Source: Bacillota bacterium (GTDB lineage: Bacteria; Bacillota; Clostridia; Oscillospirales; Ruminococcaceae). From it: a stretch of DNA of 6,431 nucleotides. The stretch spans positions 1 to 6,431 of the forward strand of contig JAKPGH010000089.1 in NCBI GenBank assembly GCA_029550985.1, written 5' to 3'. The notes under the pieces are model-generated. The model did not search any database. It saw nothing but the letters and a program-made list of their open reading frames with translations, and was not told the origin of the DNA. This document shows, in pieces, positions 1 through 5,421 of the stretch. The position numbers were made by a program, and so were the translations under genes. Positions within the stretch are counted from its first letter, which is position 1, and every line of letters starts with the position of its first letter.

Positions 1-1
1 G

Positions 2-436
2 GTGGCGCGGCGGCTGCGGCTGCTCCCCATCCCCCTGCCGGAGGAGGAAGAAGGCAGAATTTATGCGGAGGTCCCCGCCTACTGGGCGGTGGGAGCCAAC
101 GCCGCCCCCGAAAGCAAAGCGCTGGCGCTGGACTTCCTCACCTGGCTTTATCGGAGCGAGACGGGGGCTACCCTGCTGGCCACCCGCTTCGGCGTGGTCT
201 CCCCCTATCGGGACACGGCGGTGGATACCGGCGTGGTGCTGCACAAGCAGATGTTGGGGTATATCGAGCAGGGGGCGTTTCTGCCCAGGCGCTATCAGGA
301 ATTCCCTGCCGATTGGGTCAACCGCGGGTTCGGGGAGGCGGTGAGAAGCTACTTTTCCATCCGGGAGCTGACCTGGGAGGAAGCCATGGAGCAGGTTCGC
401 AAAGAGTGGAGCACCTTGCGGGCGCAAGAAAGATAA
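2..436 (+). CDS. ABC transporter extracellular solute-binding protein, C-terminal part (5' truncated by window)
   Basis: This is the C-terminal ~144 residues of a family 1 type solute-binding protein, the lipid-anchored extracytoplasmic receptor that delivers a ligand (often a sugar) to an ABC importer. The frame is open from the first bases. The GTG at 2 is only the first in-frame candidate, so the true start lies upstream. Family hallmarks are visible: a PIPLPE segment early, then AYWAVGANAAPESKALALDF, matching the 'known state, then A-ALDFL' helix that these proteins carry before the last lobe, then FLTWLYRSETGATLL and a GVVSPYRD segment resembling the conserved 'G.-P' loop. The acidic/basic helical tail (TWEEAMEQVRKEWSTL) is also usual for the C-terminus. 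The signal peptide, lipobox and permease genes would lie outside the window. The ligand cannot be told from this fragment. No convincing terminator follows the TAA at 434. Confidence 0.8.
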   Translation: MARRLRLLPIPLPEEEEGRIYAEVPAYWAVGANAAPESKALALDFLTWLYRSETGATLLATRFGVVSPYRDTAVDTGVVLHKQMLGYIEQGAFLPRRYQEFPADWVNRGFGEAVRSYFSIRELTWEEAMEQVRKEWSTLRAQER

Positions 437-459
437 AAAGGATAGATTTCCTCTCCGTC

Positions 460-488
460 TTGCCTGGTAGACCAGTTTGTGCTAAACT
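460..488 (+). promoter_or_regulatory. Candidate sigma-A promoter for hydro-lyase beta/gntR, with palindrome in spacer
   Basis: A possible -35 TTGCCT (460-465) is followed after 17 bases by TAAACT (483-488), which is preceded by TGC (480-482), an extended -10 element. Each hexamer matches consensus at four of six positions. The palindrome CTGGTAGACCAG (464-475) overlaps the -35 and spacer, a place where a repressor would block RNA polymerase. This is a by-eye prediction. Confidence 0.4.
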
Positions 489-497
489 TTGATATAG

Positions 498-544
498 AAC
501 AATCAGGCATTGTTGTATGATTCTATGGCACAATTTGTGACACA
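498..544. promoter_or_regulatory. Cluster of short palindromes upstream of hydro-lyase beta gene, possible operators
   Basis: Three dyads lie in 47 bases just downstream of the predicted promoter: AACAAT-CAGGC-ATTGTT (498-514), CACAA-T-TTGTG (529-539) and TGTG-A-CACA (536-544). Their position at and after the predicted transcription start would suit repressor binding, most simply by the GntR protein encoded in the same unit. The link to that regulator is inference. None was matched to a known consensus. Confidence 0.3.
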
Positions 545-563
545 CTGGCAGGGAGGACAAAAG

Positions 564-1130
564 ATGAGCAAGCGGATCACGGCACCGTTGAGCCCGGAAG
601 TGGCAAAGGAACTGCGCTGCGGAGACAGCGTGCTTTTGTCCGGCACCATTTATACAGCCCGAGATGCGGCCCACAAGCGGCTGGTAGAACTGGTCAAAGA
701 GGGAAAGGAGCTGCCTTTCCCCATGCAAAACGCGGTGATTTACTATGTGGGGCCCACTCCCGCAAAGCCGGGTCAGCCCATCGGGTCGGCAGGGCCCACC
801 ACCAGTTATCGGATGGACGCCTACGCCCCCACCCTCATTGCCATGGGCCTGACCGGCATGATTGGCAAGGGCAAGCGGGGGCCCGAGGTGGTGGCCGCCA
901 TGAAGGAACACAACGCCGTCTACTTTGGGGCCATTGGCGGAGCGGGGGCTTTGCTGGCCCGTTGCGTTGTCAGCAGCGAGATTGTGGCCTATGAAGACCT
1001 GGGGGCGGAGGCAATTCGCCGGCTGGAAGTGCGGGACATGCCTTTGACCGTCGTCATTGACAGCCTGGGCAACAATCTATACCAACAGGGAAGGCAGGAG
1101 TATCTGGCCGGGAGGCGGGAAGGTGCCTGA
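564..1130 (+). CDS. Class I fumarase / L(+)-tartrate dehydratase beta subunit (Fe-S hydro-lyase)
   Basis: A 188-residue protein of the TtdB/FumA C-terminal family, which forms the substrate-binding beta part of an oxygen-sensitive [4Fe-4S] hydro-lyase that interconverts fumarate and malate (or dehydrates tartrate) in the cytoplasm. Visible family features are the N-terminal ITAPLSPEVAKELRCGDSVLLSGTIYTARDAAHKRL block, the GPTTSYRMD motif (residues 78-85) whose Thr and Arg bind the carboxylate in characterised class I fumarases, GMIGKGKRGP (98-107) with the conserved Lys, and YFGAIGGAGALLA (120-132). Length equals a stand-alone beta subunit. The ATG at 564 has GGGAGG (551-556) seven bases upstream. 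An upstream in-frame TTG at 510 would add 18 atypical residues. The cluster cysteines belong to the alpha subunit, which is not adjacent: upstream is an unrelated binding protein. The gene is followed directly by gntR. The substrate (fumarate versus tartrate or another diacid) is unresolved. Confidence 0.92.
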   Translation: MSKRITAPLSPEVAKELRCGDSVLLSGTIYTARDAAHKRLVELVKEGKELPFPMQNAVIYYVGPTPAKPGQPIGSAGPTTSYRMDAYAPTLIAMGLTGMIGKGKRGPEVVAAMKEHNAVYFGAIGGAGALLARCVVSSEIVAYEDLGAEAIRRLEVRDMPLTVVIDSLGNNLYQQGRQEYLAGRREGA

Positions 1131-1134
1131 ATGG

Positions 1135-2136
1135 ATGTTATCCCCGGAAGTGGCTAAACAACTGAAGAAAGAGGCTTTTTCGGGAACGGAACCCCTTTAC
1201 CAGCAACTGGCCGATCGGATTCAGGCCAGCGTGGAACGGGGAGCCCTTCCGCCGGAAAGCCGCCTACCCACCGTTCGGGAGCTTTCCGATTACACCGGCC
1301 TTGCCCTGGGAACGGTAAAACACGCCTACGACGAGCTGGAGCGCCGAAAAGTCATTGTCAAAGTGCAGGGACGGGGTACCTTTGTTCGGGCCGCCGAGCA
1401 GGAACGAACCGGGAAAAAGGACAAGGCCATGCAGGCCATCGACGAAATGCTAGGCCGGCTGGAGGAATTGGGCTTTACCCTGGAGGAAATTCGGATTTTT
1501 CTCACCCTCAAACTTCGGGAGCGGCAGGAACAGGCCGGTTTTGTCCGGGTGGCGGTGGCCGACTGCAACCCCGAAACTCTGCAGGTGATTTCGGACCAGG
1601 TGGCTCAGGTGCCGGGCACCGAAGTGCAGCGCCTGTTGCTGGACGATTTGCTAAACTCCCCTTACAAGCTGGACGACACCACCGACCTTTTGGTGACCAC
1701 CAGCACCCATTACGATCAGGTGACCCAGATCATCCCCGAAGAAAAGGTGCTGCGGGTGGCCCTTTCCCCTTCCCGACGCTCGGTGGCGGAAGTGGCCCGA
1801 TTAAGCGGGGTCAAAACGGGGGTGTTGACGGTAAGCGAAAAGTTTTCCGGCATCATTCGCCGGCAACTGGCCGGAATTACCGGGTTTTCCGAGCTTCCCC
1901 GCTTTCCTCTGGGGAGCGGCCGGGACCTGGCGGAGTTTCTAGCCGACCTGGATGCGGTGATTGTCCCCGACCAGTACGCCGGGTATTGCACCGCCCAGGA
2001 ACTGGACGCGCTGCGGACGTTTCACCAGAAGGGCGGCATCATCACCCAGTTCCGCTACCGCATCGACGCAGGCTCCCTGATGTTTTTGCAGCAGCGGGTG
2101 GAGCGGTTGCTGGCCACCAAGCGGCAAACGGTGTGA
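1135..2136 (+). CDS. GntR family transcriptional regulator with unusual C-terminal effector-like domain
   Basis: A 333-residue putative DNA-binding regulator. Residues ~19-84 form a GntR winged helix: PLYQQLADRIQ, then the signature LPTVRELSDYTGLALGTVKHAYDELER and the wing VIVKVQGRGTFV. Residues ~93-135 are a charged helical linker. Residues ~137-310 are an alternating alpha/beta region of two apparent lobes (start VRVAVADCNPETLQV; second lobe near KTGVLTVSEKFSGIIRRQL). It is neither the FCD, UTRA nor aminotransferase (MocR) domain usually seen in this family and is longer than the short YtrA tail. A ligand-sensing role is inferred. The ATG at 1135 lies four bases after the preceding stop, with GGGAAGG (1117-1123) upstream. 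An alternative GTG at 1123 has GGAGG (1111-1115) at seven bases and would overlap the stop by eight bases. Co-transcription with the hydro-lyase beta gene, and control of it, is likely. The last 22 codons are part of a tandem duplication. Confidence 0.88.
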   Translation: MLSPEVAKQLKKEAFSGTEPLYQQLADRIQASVERGALPPESRLPTVRELSDYTGLALGTVKHAYDELERRKVIVKVQGRGTFVRAAEQERTGKKDKAMQAIDEMLGRLEELGFTLEEIRIFLTLKLRERQEQAGFVRVAVADCNPETLQVISDQVAQVPGTEVQRLLLDDLLNSPYKLDDTTDLLVTTSTHYDQVTQIIPEEKVLRVALSPSRRSVAEVARLSGVKTGVLTVSEKFSGIIRRQLAGITGFSELPRFPLGSGRDLAEFLADLDAVIVPDQYAGYCTAQELDALRTFHQKGGIITQFRYRIDAGSLMFLQQRVERLLATKRQTV

Positions 2137-2158
2137 AGCCGCGATACCAACAAAACAT

Positions 2159-2180
2159 CCCCCTGTCATACGGCAGGGGG
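2159..2180. terminator. Bidirectional hairpin terminator, copy 1
   Basis: CCCCCTGTC and GGCAGGGGG pair over nine positions (one G-U) around an ATAC loop. The plus-strand tail is TTAACTTTG, a weak U-tract. The minus-strand tail is ATGTTTTG. It lies 22 bases after the gntR stop and can serve convergent transcripts. The modest U-tracts make termination efficiency uncertain. The hairpin is repeated without change at 2343-2364. Confidence 0.6.
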
Positions 2181-2201
2181 TTAACTTTGAAATATGATTG
2201 A

Positions 2202-2228
2202 CTACAGACGCCGCAATGGGGCGGCCCA
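2202..2228 (-). pseudogene. Duplicated 3' remnant of fmt (last nine codons)
   Basis: Read on the minus strand this segment gives WAAPLRRL followed by TAG, against RGAPLRLL and TAG at the true end of fmt (2413-2387). The stop codons are exactly 185 bases apart. It is a non-functional relic created by the tandem duplication. Similarity to fmt farther upstream (2229-2240) is faint. Confidence 0.75.
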
Positions 2229-2248
2229 TAGCTCGCTCTGAACATATT

Positions 2249-2320
2249 GACGCGCAGGCTCCCTGGTTTTTGCAGCAGCGGGTGGAGCGGTTGCTGGCCA
2301 CCAAACGGCAAACGGTGTGA
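2249..2320 (+). pseudogene. Duplicated 3' remnant of gntR (last ~24 codons)
   Basis: Reads DAQAPWFLQQRVERLLATKR-QTV and then TGA (2318-2320), against DAGSLMFLQQRVERLLATKR-QTV and TGA (2134-2136) at the true gntR end. A GC insertion (2254-2255) and a missing AT a few bases later cancel, so the frame is restored for the last 18 codons. An ATG at 2216 is in frame and opens a 34-residue reading frame, but no ribosome binding site precedes it, so expression is not expected. Confidence 0.8.
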
Positions 2321-2342
2321 AGCCACGATACCAACAAAACAT

Positions 2343-2364
2343 CCCCCTGTCATACGGCAGGGGG
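2343..2364. terminator. Bidirectional hairpin terminator, copy 2
   Basis: Identical stem and loop to 2159-2180. It lies 22 bases beyond the fmt stop, where the minus-strand transcript continues ATGTTTTG, and so is the first hairpin met by fmt transcription. Copy 1 is the first met by gntR transcription, so each convergent gene has its own plus a back-up. Confidence 0.6.
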
Positions 2365-2386
2365 ATGAACTTTAAAATGCCATTGT

Positions 2387-3313
2387 CTACAGAAGCCGCA
2401 ATGGGGCGCCCCGCAGCCCGTTGAGGAAGGCACTGCCCTCCATGGCTTTTTTGCCCTGCGGCTGGACGGTGAGCAGTTCTACGGCGCCGTCGCCGCAGCC
2501 CACAATCAGCCGCTTTTTGTCCAGCAGGACGCCGGGCTCCCCTTTCCGGTCGTGGACGGGGATGGCGCGGTGCACCTTGAGGGGGCTTCCGTCCTCGCAG
2601 AGGGCAAAAGCTCCCGGCGACGGGTTGCATCCCCGGACCCGGTTGCAGAAATCGACAGAAGAAGCGGAAAAATCCAGTCGGGCATCCTCTTTTTTCAGGG
2701 GAGGAGCCAGGGTGGCGAGGCTATCGTCCTGGGGAATGCGGGGGGCGGTGCCGTTTTCCACCGCTTTGAGGGTCTTGATCAAAAGCTCCGCTCCCATGGG
2801 GGCCAGGCGTTCAAACAGCTCTCCGGCGGTTTCCTCCGGGCCGATGGGAGTTTCTTCCTTTAAAATCATGTCCCCGGTGTCCAGCCCCTCGGCCATATAC
2901 ATGGTGGTGACGCCGGTCACTTTCTCCCCCCGAATGATGCTCCACTGGATGGGGGCCGCTCCCCGCAGACGAGGCAACAGGGAGGCGTGAACGTTGATGC
3001 ATCCCAAGGGCGGCAGTTTGAGAATATCGGGAGGGAGAATCCGCCCGTAGGCCACCACCACAATGACGTCGGGATTCAACTCCTTAAGCTGGGCGAGGGC
3101 GGAGCCGTCCCGCAGGGTGGAGGGCTGAAAAACCGGCAGGCCGTGTTCCTGGGCCAGAACCTTGACGGGAGGAGGCTGCAGGTGCATCCCCCGGCCTTTG
3201 GGCCGGTCGGGTTGGGAAAAGACCCCCTTGACCCGGTGGCCTTCCTCCAGCAGTCTTTTCAGGCAGGGAACCGCAAAATCCGGCGTTCCCATAAACACAA
3301 CGTTTAACGACAA
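2387..3313 (-). CDS. fmt: Methionyl-tRNA formyltransferase
   Basis: A 308-residue cytoplasmic enzyme that transfers a formyl group from 10-formyl-tetrahydrofolate to Met-tRNA(fMet), making the initiator fMet-tRNA. The N-terminal Rossmann formyltransferase domain is complete: VVFMGTPDFAVP (5-16), the flexible loop region SQPDRPKGRG, catalytic Asn107 and His109 in INVHA, the SLLPRLRGAAPIQW signature (111-124), and Asp145 in AEGLDTGDMIL. The C-terminal OB-like tRNA-binding domain runs from ~210 to the end (RVRGCNPSPGAF, VQPQGKKAMEG). Length is normal for the family. The start is TTG at 3313, with AGGGAGGT seven bases upstream and the expected N-terminus directly after. The gene sits 24 bases behind the propeller lipoprotein gene. 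The usual partner def is not present. Its last nine codons form part of the duplicated junction with gntR, yet the protein end looks normal. Confidence 0.97.
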   Translation of the reverse strand: MSLNVVFMGTPDFAVPCLKRLLEEGHRVKGVFSQPDRPKGRGMHLQPPPVKVLAQEHGLPVFQPSTLRDGSALAQLKELNPDVIVVVAYGRILPPDILKLPPLGCINVHASLLPRLRGAAPIQWSIIRGEKVTGVTTMYMAEGLDTGDMILKEETPIGPEETAGELFERLAPMGAELLIKTLKAVENGTAPRIPQDDSLATLAPPLKKEDARLDFSASSVDFCNRVRGCNPSPGAFALCEDGSPLKVHRAIPVHDRKGEPGVLLDKKRLIVGCGDGAVELLTVQPQGKKAMEGSAFLNGLRGAPLRLL

Positions 3314-3320
3314 AGCAAAT

Positions 3321-3328
3321 ACCTCCCT
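3321..3328 (-). promoter_or_regulatory. Ribosome binding site that fixes the TTG start of fmt
   Basis: AGGGAGGT on the minus strand ends seven bases before the TTG at 3313. No ATG or GTG lies at a suitable distance, and the next in-frame ATG (Met8) would remove the first strand of the Rossmann fold. This supports TTG as the start. Confidence 0.8.
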
Positions 3329-3337
3329 GTGGGGATG

Positions 3338-4501
3338 TTACAGGTTGATGACGTACATCCGGCTGGCGTTTTCGTTTTCCACCGCCACAATGCGGCTCCC
3401 GTCGGGAGAAATCTTCGCGGTGACCGATTGGGTGGTTTCCAAAAGGTCGGTGGATTCCCCGGTGGCAAGGTCCAACAAAAGGGTGCTCCAGGCTTTTCCG
3501 GCGGGTTTGCACAAAAGCACCTGCCGGCCATGGAAATCCCGAATGTTGTTGACGGAATTGTAGAGCGGGCTGCGGAGAAGGTAGAGCCTTTCCCCGGTGG
3601 AAGCGCTGTAGCAGCGCAGAGATGAGGAGTCGGCGATTAGAATGGTGCGTCCGTCCGCCGACCAGTAGGGGGTAAAGTCGTACCGGAAGGCGGCGTCCTC
3701 TTCGTCCAGGGACACCGTCGGGGCAATATCCACTTCAAACAAAAACTCCCCTTCCCGGCTGCCCACCAAAAAACCGTTGCCGGTTTGGTCGTCCAGGTCC
3801 TGCCGGGTGATGAGAAAGCGCTGGCCGTCGGGGGACCACAGCATCTGGCTGCCGTAGATGCCGGTTTCGTCGTTGCGGGCCACCCGGGTGCGGCTGTCCT
3901 CCACCGTCAAATCCTGCAGCACCACGCCGCTGTCGTCCCGTCGCAGTTGCAAATTCCCCAGAAAGGCGGAGCCGCTGGAGTTGGGCGCCGTGTCAATAAA
4001 GGAAAAATCCTGGGCGCTGACGGTGTAGATGGTGGTGGCGTCGTAGAAATAGAGGTTGTTATTGGCCTGTTCCACCCGGTTGATGGTGACGTCGGGCAGG
4101 GTGATGATAAAGGATTCCTGCCCCGCCTTCCAGTCAAAGAGAAGGGCTTTGGCCATGATGACGCTGCCGGTAGTACTTTGCCTGCCGTCGGCCACCACAG
4201 CCACCACCCGGTCGGAATCCAGCCATTTCAGGGTTTGCAGCCGCCAGGCGACATCCTCCGTCAAGCCGGCAATGTTCACCATGGAGATGTTCTCGCTTTG
4301 AGACTGCGGCTCAATGGGGAAGACGGCGGATTCCTCCAGAGTTTGTCCCTCCGCCGCGGGAGGGGAAAATTCCTCCAGGATGGAACTTTCCGCTTCTTCT
4401 GGAGTTTCAAAGGGCAAAGGGAGCTTCCCGCATCCTTCCAGGGGAAGAAGCAGGAAAGCCACCAGTAAGGTCAGTAAGATAGAAGTTGCCGGTCGTTTCA
4501 T
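3338..4501 (-). CDS. Putative lipoprotein with C-terminal beta-propeller (PD40/TolB-like) repeats
   Basis: A 387-residue exported protein of unknown function. Residues 1-23 are a lipoprotein signal peptide (KR, a hydrophobic stretch TSILLTLLVAFLLL, lipobox LEGC with Cys24), so the mature protein should be lipid-anchored on the outer face of the membrane. Residues ~25-75 are an acidic, proline-rich linker. From ~85 onward the sequence is a run of short beta strands with propeller-blade signatures: WSPDGQRFLI (222-231), WSADGRTILIAD (280-291) and ISPDGSRIVAV (364-374), with weaker blades before them (LLFDWKAGQ, LYFYDATTIYTV). This pattern is typical of WD40-like PD40 repeats in protein-protein or ligand-binding propellers. 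No catalytic motif is seen. GGAG (4508-4511 on the minus strand) is six bases before the ATG. It is followed by fmt 24 bases later, suggesting co-transcription without implying a shared function. Confidence 0.82.
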   Translation of the reverse strand: MKRPATSILLTLLVAFLLLPLEGCGKLPLPFETPEEAESSILEEFSPPAAEGQTLEESAVFPIEPQSQSENISMVNIAGLTEDVAWRLQTLKWLDSDRVVAVVADGRQSTTGSVIMAKALLFDWKAGQESFIITLPDVTINRVEQANNNLYFYDATTIYTVSAQDFSFIDTAPNSSGSAFLGNLQLRRDDSGVVLQDLTVEDSRTRVARNDETGIYGSQMLWSPDGQRFLITRQDLDDQTGNGFLVGSREGEFLFEVDIAPTVSLDEEDAAFRYDFTPYWSADGRTILIADSSSLRCYSASTGERLYLLRSPLYNSVNNIRDFHGRQVLLCKPAGKAWSTLLLDLATGESTDLLETTQSVTAKISPDGSRIVAVENENASRMYVINL

Positions 4502-4521
4502 ACGCTACTCCAAAACAGGGG

Positions 4522-4549
4522 CTGCTTCCGCCCTTTTGGGCAGAAGCAG
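4522..4549. other. 12-bp stem-loop between amidohydrolase and lipoprotein genes
   Basis: CTGCTTCCGCCC and GGGCAGAAGCAG pair over twelve positions around a TTTT loop (AAAA in the minus transcript). One pair is a G-U wobble in the minus transcript and an A-C mismatch on plus-strand RNA. It lies just after the amidohydrolase stop and ends ~20 bases before the lipoprotein ATG. In the minus transcript the stem is followed by CCCCTGTTTTGG rather than a direct U-tract, so it may be a weak terminator/attenuator or an intercistronic stability element. Confidence 0.7.
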
Positions 4550-4557
4550 AAGGGTTT

Positions 4558-5367
4558 TTAAAAATCCAGGTGATAAATGCGGCGGGCATTTTCCGCAAAC
4601 ACCGCCTCGTGGTATTGGGAGGGGACCAAATAGGCGATCAAATCAATATACTGCTCCATATTGGCAAGGGGGAAATCGGTGCCGTACATCACCCGGTCCC
4701 AGCACTGCATATAGTGAAGCCAGGTGGAAAGGTGGGCAAGGTACCCCGCCTGCTCCTCTTTGTATTGGTCCATATCGAGGTAGCCTTCCAGCAGCCCCGA
4801 AAGGTCGGCGGAAACATTGGGGTGCTTGGTCATGACGGCGGCGGCGTCCACCACCCAGGGATTGCCCCAGTGGCACATGACGAACTCCACGTCGGGGTGC
4901 TCCCCCGCCGCTTTGTCCAGCGTGAGGGGATGGCAGTATTGCAGCAGGCTGTGGCGCCCCGCGGTCTCTCCGGTGTGAATGGCCACCGGCTTGTGGTAGG
5001 AAGCCGCCAGTTCCAAATAGGGACGGCATACGTCGTCGTAGATATAAAAGGGTTGGTAGCCGGGATAAAACTTGATTCCCACACATTCCCGGCGGCGGAG
5101 GTGCTGCTCCACCAAATCGATGCAGCGCTGCGACTGGTCCCGGGCAAAGCACTGGTGGTCTAAGTTGACGCAGTACCGCATAAAGGAAGGATAGATGTGG
5201 GCATTAGGTTCCAGGCTTCCGTTTCCCATCACCACCGCCCCTTGAATTCCCAGACGGCGAAATTCCTGTTCCAGATGTTCGGCGGTGTTTTGATGGTGAG
5301 CCTGTTCCGCCAACAGGTCAAAATTTGGTGTATCATAAAAGTGAATGTGGGCGTCGATAATGTTCAT
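4558..5367 (-). CDS. Amidohydrolase family metal-dependent hydrolase (COG2159-like)
   Basis: A 269-residue TIM-barrel hydrolase of the ACMSD/amidohydrolase-2 type, probably cytoplasmic. Metal-site motifs appear in the expected order: DAHIHF (His7, His9), AIHTGE (His131), VMCHWGNPW (His166) and YGTDFPLAN (Asp231, the usual catalytic Asp). GIKFYPGYQ (97-105) is the strand 'gvKfyP' also common in this family. Members hydrolyse or decarboxylate small cyclic or acyl substrates, and the substrate cannot be assigned here. Length is in the normal range. The ATG at 5367 is preferred: GAGAGG stands seven bases upstream and the protein then begins MNIIDAHIHF, as relatives do. An in-frame TTG at 5382 has no comparable site. 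The gene has a predicted promoter at 5422-5450 and diverges from the flavin reductase gene. The downstream lipoprotein and fmt genes may be read from the same promoter. Confidence 0.88.
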   Translation of the reverse strand: MNIIDAHIHFYDTPNFDLLAEQAHHQNTAEHLEQEFRRLGIQGAVVMGNGSLEPNAHIYPSFMRYCVNLDHQCFARDQSQRCIDLVEQHLRRRECVGIKFYPGYQPFYIYDDVCRPYLELAASYHKPVAIHTGETAGRHSLLQYCHPLTLDKAAGEHPDVEFVMCHWGNPWVVDAAAVMTKHPNVSADLSGLLEGYLDMDQYKEEQAGYLAHLSTWLHYMQCWDRVMYGTDFPLANMEQYIDLIAYLVPSQYHEAVFAENARRIYHLDF

Positions 5368-5388
5368 GGGAATTCCTCTCAAATCAGG

Positions 5389-5415
5389 GTTGTTGGCTGC
5401 AAGTGCAGCAACAAC
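5389..5415 (-). other. Stem-loop at predicted 5' end of amidohydrolase mRNA
   Basis: GTTGTT...AACAAC encloses GCTGCA...TGCAGC with a two-base loop (so the innermost pair probably opens) and one bulged base, giving up to twelve pairs. Measured from the predicted -10 (5422-5427, minus strand), transcription would start near 5415, so the RNA would begin directly with this stem. It ends ~9 bases before the ribosome binding site. Confidence 0.55.
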
Positions 5416-5421
5416 AGCTAC

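Larger units (their letters stand above)
2065..2248. repeat. Tandem duplication, unit 1: gntR 3' end + hairpin + fmt 3' remnant
   Basis: Unit 1 of an imperfect tandem repeat. It begins inside gntR (GACGCAGGCTCCCTG), runs through the gntR stop (2134-2136) and the hairpin at 2159-2180, and reaches a degenerate copy of the fmt 3' end (2202-2228). It aligns with unit 2 at an offset of 184-186 bases. From 2070 to 2226 I count about ten substitutions and three small indels against 2256-2412, roughly 90% identity. The last ~20 bases (2228-2248) match only weakly, so the right boundary is soft. Confidence 0.93.
2249..2412. repeat. Tandem duplication, unit 2: gntR 3' remnant + hairpin + real fmt 3' end
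   Basis: This is the second unit of the repeat. It starts with GACGCGCAGGCTCCCTGG, carries a decayed gntR C-terminal fragment, an unchanged hairpin (2343-2364), and finishes in the functional 3' end of fmt. Within the two units the block covering the hairpin and the bases before it (2142-2180 and 2326-2364) is identical, while changes collect on either side. Confidence 0.93.

Noticed and set aside
489..521. TTGATA and TATGAT as promoter hexamers upstream of the hydro-lyase gene
   Set aside because: Spacing is 21 bases, too long for a normal sigma-A promoter; the TTGCCT/TGC-TAAACT pair fits better.
437..563. Riboswitch or small RNA ahead of the hydro-lyase beta gene
   Set aside because: Only short dyads are present; no recognisable aptamer core or terminator/antiterminator pair.
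318..911. Minus-strand open frame opposite the solute-binding and hydro-lyase genes
   Set aside because: Spans two real plus-strand genes and their promoter region; no motifs.
2065..2412. CRISPR array or insertion-sequence ends as explanation for the repeat
   Set aside because: Only two long units made of host-gene 3' ends; no short regular repeats with spacers, no transposase, no terminal inverted repeats or target-site duplication.
2202..2630. Minus-strand open frame through the repeat and fmt 3' end
   Set aside because: Out-of-frame reading of fmt that ends in the duplicated fmt tail; only its last nine codons are meaningful, as a relic.
3785..4468. Long plus-strand open frame opposite the lipoprotein gene
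   Set aside because: No ribosome site or family features; low-complexity GC-rich translation rich in V, G and H, explained by antisense of a well-supported lipoprotein.
4486..5163. Plus-strand open frame of 225 codons opposite the amidohydrolase
   Set aside because: Antisense shadow of a gene with complete metal-binding motifs; begins inside the lipoprotein gene without a start signal.
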